Of a DNA stretch of 64,000 nt, positions 27,405 through 34,561 are shown piece by piece. A program made the translations under genes and the position numbers. Position 1 is the first letter of the stretch. Each line of letters opens with the position of its first letter. Under the pieces are notes generated by a model. It searched no databases and was not told the DNA's origin. It saw only the letters and a program-made list of their open reading frames with translations. Source of the stretch: Rhodopseudomonas pentothenatexigens (GTDB lineage: Bacteria; Pseudomonadota; Alphaproteobacteria; Rhizobiales; Xanthobacteraceae); NCBI RefSeq assembly GCF_900218015.1, contig NZ_UFQQ01000023.1, positions 1-64,000 of the forward strand, read 5' to 3'.

Positions 27405-28061
27405 ATGGCCTATGCGCTCGATATCAGCTCTCCGGTCGAGGCCGCATCGTTGATGACCGCGCCTGCACTGGACGCGTCGATCGCGCCCGCGCGTCCGCGC
27501 GACGAAGACGACGAACTGCTCGATCGACTCGCCAACGACGACGAAGGGGCATTTCGCTGTCTGGTCGAACGTCACATCGACCGTGCCTTCAGCGTCGCAC
27601 TCCGGATCCTCGGCAATCGCGACGATGCCGAAGACGTCGTGCAGGATACCATGCTGAAAGTCTGGACGCGGCGCGGACAGTGGGAGCACGGCCGCGCCAA
27701 GTTCTCGACCTGGCTGTATCGCGTCGTTACCAATCGCTGCATCGACCTGCATCGCCAGCCGCGCACCGATAATGTCGACGCCGTGCCCGAGCCCGCCGAC
27801 ACCCAGCCCGACGCGGTCTCGACGATCCAGCGCGACGAAGTCACCATCCTGCTGGAGCGCGCGATGCAGCAGCTCCCCGAACAGCAGCGGGTCGCGGTGA
27901 TCCTTTCGTACCACGAGAACATGAGCAATCGCGAGATCGCCGACGTGATGGAGACCACGGTGTCCGCGGTGGAATCGTTGCTCAAGCGTGGCCGACAGCA
28001 ACTACGCGATCTGCTTCGGCGGAACGAACGCGACATTCGGCACATCTTCACCGATTGCTAA
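27405..28061 (+). CDS. RNA polymerase sigma factor, ECF type
   Basis: A 218-residue sigma-70 family protein with only regions 2 and 4. Region 2 reads LVERHIDRAFSVALRILGNR then DDAEDVVQDTMLKVW; region 4 reads LPEQQRVAVILSYHENMSNR then EIADVMETTVSAVESLLKRG. An N-terminal extension of about 45 residues is unusual. ATG at 27405 follows GGGAGATAGGA; an ATG ten codons earlier has no such site. It is the first gene of the flagellar block, 142 bases before fliC. Typical ECF partners are anti-sigma proteins; the small protein at 31308 is a distant candidate. Confidence 0.88.
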   Translation: MAYALDISSPVEAASLMTAPALDASIAPARPRDEDDELLDRLANDDEGAFRCLVERHIDRAFSVALRILGNRDDAEDVVQDTMLKVWTRRGQWEHGRAKFSTWLYRVVTNRCIDLHRQPRTDNVDAVPEPADTQPDAVSTIQRDEVTILLERAMQQLPEQQRVAVILSYHENMSNREIADVMETTVSAVESLLKRGRQQLRDLLRRNERDIRHIFTDC

Positions 28062-28109
28062 CCATAACTCGTCCGCCGTCACCGCCGTCCGCCTGATCGG
28101 CGGGAGTCC

Positions 28110-28129
28110 GTCCGTTGTACGCAGCGGAC
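28110..28129 (+). promoter_or_regulatory. Hairpin in the flagellin leader
   Basis: GTCCGTTG (28110-28117) and CAGCGGAC (28122-28129) form an eight-pair stem with one G-U pair around a TACG loop, in the 142-base gap before fliC. It could stabilise or regulate flagellin mRNA, or end transcription from the sigma gene. Confidence 0.35.
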
Positions 28130-28203
28130 GAGGGACGCCCCGCGTCCGGGATTGGTCCCCGACAGGCGGCAGGCGCCGCCGCATCATTCGAAGGAGCGAG
28201 CAG

Positions 28204-29019
28204 ATGCCCGTCATCTCCACCAACACAGCCGCCAACACCGCGGTCCGTTTCCTCAACGTCAACTCCGCCCAGGAGTCGAGCTCGCTGGCCAAGCTGTCGA
28301 GCGGTTCGCGGATCAACAAGGCCTCCGACGACGCCGCAGGCCTCGCGATTTCGACCCGGATCTCCTCCGACATCACCACGTTGCAGCAGGCCGCCACCAA
28401 CGCCTCGCAGGCGACCTCGATCCTGCAGACCGCCGACGGCGGCGCCTCCAACATCAGCGACATCCTGGCGCGCATGAAGTCGCTGGCGACCCAGGCGTCG
28501 TCCGGCAACGTCACCGACGACAGCCGCGGCTACATCCAGTCGGAATTCTCGCAGCTGATCTCGCAGATCGACAGCATCGCCAGCGGCACCCGCTACAGCG
28601 GCACCAGCCTGCTCAACGGCGACTTCACCACCACCACGATCATGGTCGGCACCTCGACGACCGACACGATCTCGGTGTCGCTGAGTGACCTGACCTCGGC
28701 GACGCTGGCCGTCGGTACCCTCGACGTGTCGACCCAAGCCGGTGCGACGACCGCCCTGACCGCGCTCGACGCCGCGATCGACACCGTGTCCTCGGCGCGG
28801 GCTTCGATCGGTGCGCTGGAGTCGCGCTTCAACTTCTCGTCGGACTCGATCTCGACCCAATCGGAAAACCTCGAAGCCGCCAACTCGGCGATCGCCGACG
28901 TCGACATCGCGTCCGAGCAGGCCAAGCTGGCCTCGGCCGAGGTCAAGGTGCAGGCCGCGGTCGCCGCGGAATCCGCAGCCAACCAGATGCCGCAGTATCT
29001 GCTCAAGCTGCTCGGCTGA
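28204..29019 (+). CDS. fliC: Flagellin
   Basis: Filament subunit, 271 residues, at the short end of the family. The N-terminal D0/D1 part is conserved (INTNTAAN-like start ISTNTAANTAVRFLNVNSAQ, then LSSGSRINKASDDAAGLAIS). The C-terminal D1/D0 part is also conserved (ALESRFNFSSDSISTQSENL, then ADVDIASEQAKLASAEVKVQ). The variable D2/D3 domain is almost absent. ATG at 28204 follows GAAGGAGCG; the frame is open further upstream in the leader. A strong hairpin follows the stop. FliS, the usual chaperone, is encoded two genes downstream. Confidence 0.95.
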   Translation: MPVISTNTAANTAVRFLNVNSAQESSSLAKLSSGSRINKASDDAAGLAISTRISSDITTLQQAATNASQATSILQTADGGASNISDILARMKSLATQASSGNVTDDSRGYIQSEFSQLISQIDSIASGTRYSGTSLLNGDFTTTTIMVGTSTTDTISVSLSDLTSATLAVGTLDVSTQAGATTALTALDAAIDTVSSARASIGALESRFNFSSDSISTQSENLEAANSAIADVDIASEQAKLASAEVKVQAAVAAESAANQMPQYLLKLLG

Positions 29020-29039
29020 TCGACCTTTCACCACGGAAA

Positions 29040-29062
29040 GCGGACCGCCCGGCGCGGTCCGC
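29040..29062 (+). terminator. Intrinsic terminator or attenuator after fliC
   Basis: GCGGACCGC (29040-29048) and GCGGTCCGC (29054-29062) form a perfect nine-base stem with a CCGGC loop, followed by TTCACTTC. It lies 21 bases after the flagellin stop and before the fliD ribosome site. It would let flagellin be made in excess over the cap protein. Confidence 0.7.
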
Positions 29063-29086
29063 TTCACTTCAGCGGAGCCTTAGCGC

Positions 29087-30781
29087 ATGACGTCCGTCAG
29101 CAGCAGCACCAGCAGTGCTTCTTCGATCGCCAACTCCGCCACCGTCACCACCACCGGCACCAGCAATTCGACCAGCATCAACTGGGACACGCTGATCGAA
29201 GCCTCCGTCGCTTCCAAGACCGCGCGGGCGGACAGCATCGAAACCAAGATCACCGCCAACGAGGCGAAGGTCTCCGCCTATCAGGAACTCCAGGGCCTGC
29301 TGGACACGCTGGCCACCAACACCGAGACTCTGGCCAGCTCGGTCATCAATTCGCTGTCCGGCAGCGCGTTCGCCGCGCGCGCCGCCACCATCAGCACAAC
29401 CGGCGACGTATCCGCCAGTTCGGTGCTGTCGATGTCGATCGACGACGGCGCGGTGACCGGCGATCACACGCTGACCATCACCCAGGTCGCGACCGCCCAC
29501 AAGGTGCTCGGCACCAGCGTCGCCGACAAGACCGAAGCGCTCGGCTACAGCGGCGTGTTTTCGATCGGCGTCGAAGGCGGAGACAGCGTCGACATCAGCG
29601 TCACCGACGGCATGTCGCTGGCCGACATCGCCAGCGCGATCAACGCCCAGAGCTCGACCACCAATGTCCAGGCCTCGGTGATCCAGGTGTCGAGCACCAG
29701 CTACGAATTGCTGCTTTCCGCCTCGGTCGACAATGCCACGATCGAGACCAGTTCCGTCTCCGGCACCGACATCATGACCGCCCTCGGGATCACCGACGAT
29801 TCCGGCGAATTCACCAACGAGGTGCAGCAGCCGCAGCCGGCGATCATCACCCTCGACGGCATCACGATCAGCCGCGACACCAACGATATCGACGACGTGC
29901 TGGACGGCGTCACTTTCAATCTGCTCCAAGCCACCCCGAGCGGATCGTCGATCAGTTTCGACATCGAGCCGGACGCCGACACCATCGTCGCGGCCGTCGA
30001 GCAGTTCGTCACCGACTACAACGCGGTGCGCGAATTCATCATCGGACAACAAGCGACCAGTAGCGACGGCACCGCAAGCGACGATGCCGTGCTGTTCGGC
30101 GACAGCACGCTGCGCGATCTGATGACCCAGATCTCGGCGGCACTGAACACCACGGTCGGCGGGTTGTCGCTGGCCGATCTCGGCCTGACGTTCGACAGCA
30201 ACAATGAACTGTCGCTGGACAGTTCGACGCTGACCTCCACGCTGTCGAGCGACCTCGACGGCGTGATCGCGCTCCTGAGCACGCAATTGACACCGTCGTC
30301 GAGCAGCCTGAGCGTGGTCAATACCAACGTCTCGCCGCCCTCCTCGTTCACGCTCGACATCGAGGTCGACAGCAGCGGCGCCCTGAGCTCGGTCTCGGTG
30401 AACGGCGACAGCAGCCTGTTCACCATCAGCGGCAAGTCGATCATCGGCGCCGCCGGCACCGACTACGCCGGCATCGCGTTCACCTTCCGGGGCACCAGCT
30501 CGGAATCGATCACCGTGACGGCCTCGACCGGCATCGCCGCGATGTTGACCTCGATCGCCGAGAACGCCTCCGACACCACGTCGGGCAGCCTGCAGACCTT
30601 GATCAGCGATCTCCAGACCCAGAATGCCACCCTGCAGGAACGTGCCGACACCATCAACTCCGCGGCGGCCACCTTCGAAGAGAACCTCCGGCTTCGCTAC
30701 GCGAAATACCAGGCGGCGATCGAATCCGCGAACTCGACGCTGGACTACCTCAAAGCCCTCCTCAACGCCGACAGCGACTGA
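29087..30781 (+). CDS. fliD: Flagellar filament cap protein (HAP2)
   Basis: FliD caps the growing filament and assists flagellin assembly outside the cell. The 564-residue protein begins with a Ser/Thr-rich stretch, then the FliD_N region around NWDTLIEASVASKTARADSI and coiled SIETKITANEAKVSAYQELQ. It ends with the FliD_C helix TLQERADTINSAAATFEENL before RLRYAKYQAAIESANSTLDY. It is more divergent and Ser/Thr-richer than enterobacterial FliD, and longer than the usual 450-500 residues. ATG at 29087 has CGGAG upstream. It is two bases from fliS. Confidence 0.88.
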   Translation: MTSVSSSTSSASSIANSATVTTTGTSNSTSINWDTLIEASVASKTARADSIETKITANEAKVSAYQELQGLLDTLATNTETLASSVINSLSGSAFAARAATISTTGDVSASSVLSMSIDDGAVTGDHTLTITQVATAHKVLGTSVADKTEALGYSGVFSIGVEGGDSVDISVTDGMSLADIASAINAQSSTTNVQASVIQVSSTSYELLLSASVDNATIETSSVSGTDIMTALGITDDSGEFTNEVQQPQPAIITLDGITISRDTNDIDDVLDGVTFNLLQATPSGSSISFDIEPDADTIVAAVEQFVTDYNAVREFIIGQQATSSDGTASDDAVLFGDSTLRDLMTQISAALNTTVGGLSLADLGLTFDSNNELSLDSSTLTSTLSSDLDGVIALLSTQLTPSSSSLSVVNTNVSPPSSFTLDIEVDSSGALSSVSVNGDSSLFTISGKSIIGAAGTDYAGIAFTFRGTSSESITVTASTGIAAMLTSIAENASDTTSGSLQTLISDLQTQNATLQERADTINSAAATFEENLRLRYAKYQAAIESANSTLDYLKALLNADSD

Positions 30782-30783
30782 TC

Positions 30784-31188
30784 ATGGCCTATCCGAACAC
30801 ACATCTAGCGACCCAGCTCTACCAGCGTGCCGCGGTGACGGTTCCGCCGCTGCAGGCGGTGATCATGCTGATCGACGGGGCGATCTTGTCGCTGCGCCGA
30901 TCGATGCTCGCGGTGGAACAGCGGCGGTTCGAGGACGGCCACGCCCATCTGATGCGGTCGGTCACGATCCTGCGCGGACTGAGCCATCATCTCGACCTGA
31001 GCCGCGGCTCGGCGGTGGGAGAACGGCTGTTCAGCGCCTATCACGCGCTGATCATGGCCAGTCTGACCTCCTACGGCAGACCCGACGCCCAGTCGCGCTA
31101 CGATCGGATCATCGCCGGCCTCACCGAGCTTCGCGATGCGTGGCGTGCGGTGGCCGCCGGAACCGACAGGACGCCGCCGCGGCGATGA
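30784..31188 (+). CDS. fliS: Flagellin export chaperone
   Basis: Cytoplasmic chaperone that binds the C-terminal helix of flagellin and prevents early polymerisation. The 134-residue protein has the usual all-helical pattern, with the N-terminal YQRAAV segment and LIDGAILSLRRSMLAVEQRR. The gene follows fliD after two bases, the standard order. The C-terminus ends in a basic tail (TDRTPPRR). Confidence 0.85.
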   Translation: MAYPNTHLATQLYQRAAVTVPPLQAVIMLIDGAILSLRRSMLAVEQRRFEDGHAHLMRSVTILRGLSHHLDLSRGSAVGERLFSAYHALIMASLTSYGRPDAQSRYDRIIAGLTELRDAWRAVAAGTDRTPPRR

Positions 31189-31307
31189 CGCCGCCGCACG
31201 GCAAACTTTCCTCGCGGCGCGGCTTGCTTAAGCTTCCGTCAATGGCGACATGCTAAATCTCTGCAGATTGGCGACCCGAAGCGGTCGCACACCCTCCCCA
31301 GAACGGG

Positions 31308-31604
31308 ATGCAGATGATGGACGCCGCAGATTTCCAAAATCTGCTCGATCGACTTGGCGATGATCTGTCGTGCTGGCCCGACCAGCAACGACGCGACGCC
31401 GAATTGCTGTTGCGCGATTCAGAGGACGCCCGCGCCGCGTTCGCCGAGGCCCAGCGGCTGCGCCGGCTACTGAGCCCCTCGCCCGTCAACACACCGGACG
31501 GTCTGGTCGACCGGATCATGGCGCGCGTGCGCCGCGACCGCAGTGATCCCGCCGCGCCCTCGGATGCGCCGCTGCCGCGCGGCCGCGATCGCGACCCAAG
31601 CTGA
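31308..31604 (+). CDS. Small acidic/helical protein, possible sigma-associated factor
   Basis: A 98-residue soluble protein: FQNLLDRLGDDLSCWPDQQR then RDAELLLRDSEDARAAFAEA. This LDRLGxDLSxWP pattern is seen in small alphaproteobacterial proteins that often sit beside ECF sigma factor genes. Whether it acts as an anti-sigma or membrane-less partner of the ECF protein at 27405 is inference. The C-terminal 25 residues are basic and low-complexity. ATG codons at 31308, 31314 and 31317 are all possible. It lies 119 bases after fliS. Confidence 0.6.
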   Translation: MQMMDAADFQNLLDRLGDDLSCWPDQQRRDAELLLRDSEDARAAFAEAQRLRRLLSPSPVNTPDGLVDRIMARVRRDRSDPAAPSDAPLPRGRDRDPS

Positions 31605-31752
31605 TTGCTCCCAGAATTCCCGCCCGAACCGAGTTCTGATCAGGTCGAAACCGCGGCGCGGTGAGGCGCCGCACGCGTCGCCGCGCCGATCACCGCTGCG
31701 CGTATTTTCTTCGCGGCCGCGGCGCAGAAACCCTGCCTGAAATCCCGCGCCG

Positions 31753-31775
31753 ACCCGTTTCAATCTCGAACGGGT
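31753..31775. terminator. Inverted repeat after the small protein gene
   Basis: ACCCGTT (31753-31759) and AACGGGT (31769-31775) are perfect complements around a nine-base loop. It lies 149 bases after the stop at 31604 and 68 bases before flgD. No T-run follows, so it may be an operator instead of a terminator. Confidence 0.3.
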
Positions 31776-31806
31776 TCACCAACCACGACATCAACTGATT
31801 GCCGAT

Positions 31807-31823
31807 CCGGCACTGCGTGCCGG
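31807..31823 (+). promoter_or_regulatory. Hairpin immediately upstream of flgD
   Basis: CCGGCAC (31807-31813) and GTGCCGG (31817-31823) form a perfect seven-base stem with a three-base loop, ending about eight bases before the CGGAG ribosome site of flgD. It could affect flgD translation. Confidence 0.35.
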
Positions 31824-31842
31824 TGCGCGCCGGAGCTTTGCC

Positions 31843-32511
31843 ATGAGCGTCGCTGCCACCACGTCGTCCGCGTATGCGGCCACGAGCGCTACCACGACAT
31901 TGTCGTCGACCGCCTCGTCGACGCTGACGTCGACCGACTTTCTCACCCTGCTCGTGACCGAGCTGCAGAACCAGAATCCGCTGGAGCCGACCGACACCAA
32001 CGACTTCATTTCGCAGCTGACCTCCTACGCGAATTTCGAGCAGCAGCAGACGCTGAACAGCAATCTCAGTTCGCTGACGACGTCGTTCAACAGCCTGCTG
32101 ACGCTGAACGCGTCGAACTACATCGGCCAGACGGTCACCGCCAAGGCCGACTCCGCGACGCTGGAGGACGGCTCGATCAGCTTCGGCTACTCGCTGAATT
32201 CGGCGGCGTCGAAGGTCAAGCTCGAGATCTCGGACTCCTCCGGCAACGTCGTCTGGTCCGGCAGCGGCACCACCTCGGCCGGCACCAACAGCTTCACCTG
32301 GGACGGTACCACGACGTCCGGCACCCAGCTCGCCGACGGCGGCACCTACTCGCTGGCAGTCACCGCCACCGATTCCTCCGGCAACTCGGTCTACGGCTAC
32401 ACCACGGTCACCGGCACCGTCACCGGGATCGACAGCTCGTCCGGCACCGCGATGCTGAAGATCGGCGACACCTCGCTCGCCGTTTCCAGCGTGGTCGGCG
32501 TCACCTCGTAA
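31843..32511 (+). CDS. flgD: Flagellar hook assembly protein (hook cap)
   Basis: Scaffold at the tip of the growing hook, needed for FlgE assembly. The 222-residue protein has the conserved N-terminal motif DFLTLLVTELQNQNPLEPTD followed by TNDFISQLTSYANFEQQQ, then the FlgD tudor/Ig-like part with SGTQLADGGTYSLAVTATDS. A Ser/Thr-rich N-terminal 30 residues is probably the export signal region. It is 18 bases before flgE. Confidence 0.92.
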   Translation: MSVAATTSSAYAATSATTTLSSTASSTLTSTDFLTLLVTELQNQNPLEPTDTNDFISQLTSYANFEQQQTLNSNLSSLTTSFNSLLTLNASNYIGQTVTAKADSATLEDGSISFGYSLNSAASKVKLEISDSSGNVVWSGSGTTSAGTNSFTWDGTTTSGTQLADGGTYSLAVTATDSSGNSVYGYTTVTGTVTGIDSSSGTAMLKIGDTSLAVSSVVGVTS

Positions 32512-32529
32512 GCAGTTCGGAGTCTCGAG

Positions 32530-33798
32530 ATGAGCTTGACCGGAGCCCTGTCCTCTGCGATTTCCGCCCTCAACGCGCAGAGCCAGTCGCTGGCGATGAT
32601 CAGCGACAACATCGCCAATTCCCAGACCGTCGGCTACAAGACCACGTCGGCGTCGTTCAGCCAGTTGGTCACCGCGTCGTCCGGTGCCAGCACCTATTCG
32701 TCCGGCGGCGTCACGGTGTTGGCCAGGTCCAACATCACGACGCAGGGGCTGCTGACCACCACCACCTCCTCGACCGATATCGGCATTTCCGGCAACGGGT
32801 TCTTTCCGGTGACGACGGCGGTCGCGGGCGGCACCACGCTGTACACCCGCAGCGGATCGTTCACGCTCGACAACAGCGGCTATCTGGTCAACGCCTCCGG
32901 CGCCTATCTGCTCGGCTGGCGTACCGACGCCGACGGCAACGTGGTCGGCGGCGCCAGCGCCGACACGCTGGTGCCGATCGACACCAGCGTCGCCGCCACC
33001 AGCGGCAGCGCGACCACGACCACCACCGTCGCCGCCAATCTTCCGGCCGACGCCGAACTGAACGACACCTTCACCACGTCGATGTCGCTGTACGACTCGC
33101 TCGGCACCGCCAACTCGATGCAGATCACCTGGACCAAGACCGCGGAGAACAGCTGGACGGCGACCTTCGCCAATCCGACGCTCGCCTCGGATACGTCGAC
33201 CACGACCGGAACGGTGTCGGGCTCGATCGCCATCACCTTCAACAGTGACGGTTCGCTGGCCAGCACCAACCCGAGCCCGGCGACGATCGGTGTAACCGGC
33301 TGGACCAACGGCGCGGCCGACAGTGTCATCACCATGGATCTCGGCACCGCGGGCGGCACCGACGGTCTCACCCAATACTCGTCCGGCGCCACAACGCCCG
33401 CCGTCGACCTCACCGGCATCGAATCCGACGGCATGGCCTACGGCAAGCTGTCGAGCATCGCGATCGGCGACGACGGCGCGGTCAGTGCGACCTACTCCAA
33501 CGGCAAGACCATCACGATCTACAAGGTCCCGGTCGCCACCTTCGCGGCGGCCGACCAGCTCGAGGCCAAGGACAACGGCATGTATGCCGCGACCCTGGCG
33601 TCGGGGACCGCCGTGGTTCAGCTTTCCGGGACCAACGGCGCCGGCAGCATCGAGGGCGGCGTGCTGGAAGCTTCGACATCCGATACCAACACCGAATTCA
33701 GCAACATGATCTCGGCGCAGCAGGCGTATTCGGCGGCGTCGCAGGTGATCTCGGCAGTCAACGAGATGTTCGACACGCTGATCTCGGCGATGAGGTAA
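32530..33798 (+). CDS. flgE: Flagellar hook protein
   Basis: Hook subunit, 422 residues. The rod/hook N-terminal motif is clear: LSSAISALNAQSQSLAMISD then NIANSQTVGYKTT. Middle FlgE domain motifs include ISGNGFFPVTTA and FTLDNSGYLVNASGAYLLGW. The C-terminal coiled region reads SNMISAQQAYSAASQVISAV. GGAG lies eight bases upstream of the ATG at 32530. Exported by the flagellar type III apparatus and capped by FlgD, encoded just upstream. Confidence 0.95.
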   Translation: MSLTGALSSAISALNAQSQSLAMISDNIANSQTVGYKTTSASFSQLVTASSGASTYSSGGVTVLARSNITTQGLLTTTTSSTDIGISGNGFFPVTTAVAGGTTLYTRSGSFTLDNSGYLVNASGAYLLGWRTDADGNVVGGASADTLVPIDTSVAATSGSATTTTTVAANLPADAELNDTFTTSMSLYDSLGTANSMQITWTKTAENSWTATFANPTLASDTSTTTGTVSGSIAITFNSDGSLASTNPSPATIGVTGWTNGAADSVITMDLGTAGGTDGLTQYSSGATTPAVDLTGIESDGMAYGKLSSIAIGDDGAVSATYSNGKTITIYKVPVATFAAADQLEAKDNGMYAATLASGTAVVQLSGTNGAGSIEGGVLEASTSDTNTEFSNMISAQQAYSAASQVISAVNEMFDTLISAMR

Positions 33799-33801
33799 GG
33801 C

Positions 33802-34083
33802 ATGTTCGCGCGGGACACCGACGACCAATTACTGCGACGGCTGCGCCGCGCCGCCGCGGCCGCTAATGCGACGACACGGCGCGACGACCGTCGCCGGCTG
33901 CTGGCGCTGGAGAGCGAGATCAGCGCACTGCGCGCCGCCGTGATCGCGCGCCGCGACCGGGTGCTGGCCGAGATCGCCGGCGCCCGCACCCGATCCGGCG
34001 CGGTGACCGCCTATGCCCGCTGTGCGGCGCTGGCGCCACGGACAGCCGCACGACCGACAACCGCCAAGACAGCGAGGACGTGA
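33802..34083 (+). CDS. Small Arg-rich helical protein in the flagellar operon
   Basis: A 93-residue basic protein I do not recognise. It is predicted helical (DDQLLRRLRRAAAAANATTR, then RRRLLALESEISALRAAVIA), with a low-complexity Ala/Arg/Thr tail. GAGGTAAGG precedes the ATG and overlaps the flgE end, so translation is probably coupled. The next gene starts one base after its stop. Position between flgE and flgK suggests a structural accessory or chaperone partner. Confidence 0.6.
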   Translation: MFARDTDDQLLRRLRRAAAAANATTRRDDRRRLLALESEISALRAAVIARRDRVLAEIAGARTRSGAVTAYARCAALAPRTAARPTTAKTART

Positions 34084-34084
34084 C

Positions 34085-34540
34085 ATGACGCCGGATCGAG
34101 CACGGCAGACGAGCGACGCAGAGAGCGCGCAACGAATCGAGGAACTGATCGAGCTGATCGACGCCCTGATCGACGTGATCGCCGCCGAAAACACCGCACT
34201 CGCCATCGGTCTGCCGGCATCGCAGTCGCGCCACACCGAGGTGAAGACGCGGCTCGCCGAGTACTTCGAGCTGTGGGTCGGCGAGGTTTCGGCGCGGCGC
34301 GTCCGGCTGCCGGCGAACAATGCGGCGCTGCAGGCGAAGTTCACCGCCCGGATCGAATGCCTGCGGGAGTCGATGGACGAGAATTTGATCCGGCTGCGCG
34401 CCGCGATCGAAGCCAGCCAGCGCCGCATCGAGACGGTGATGTCCGCGATCCGCGAGCAGATGGCCGGCGCGTCGCCCTACGGGGCCGGCGGCCGCATCGT
34501 CCAGCGCAGCGCCTCCAGCGGCACCAGCATCCGGGCCTGA
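34085..34540 (+). CDS. Putative FlgN-type hook-filament junction chaperone
   Basis: A 151-residue helical protein: ESAQRIEELIELIDALIDVI then AAENTALAIGLPASQSRHTE, and a second helix region LQAKFTARIECLRESMDENL. FlgN chaperones for FlgK and FlgL have this size, an early LxxLIxxE helix and a helical C-terminus, and are encoded close to flgK. The assignment rests on size, helices and the position 21 bases before flgK, not on a clear sequence motif. ATG at 34085 is chosen; upstream frame overlaps the previous gene. Confidence 0.5.
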   Translation: MTPDRARQTSDAESAQRIEELIELIDALIDVIAAENTALAIGLPASQSRHTEVKTRLAEYFELWVGEVSARRVRLPANNAALQAKFTARIECLRESMDENLIRLRAAIEASQRRIETVMSAIREQMAGASPYGAGGRIVQRSASSGTSIRA

Positions 34541-34561
34541 GGCTCCGACGGTGAGGTCGAC

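Noticed and set aside
31690-33828. A 712-codon minus-strand frame opposite flgD and flgE
   Set aside because: It is Gly/Arg/Val-rich, antisense to well-supported flagellar genes, and has no ribosome binding site.
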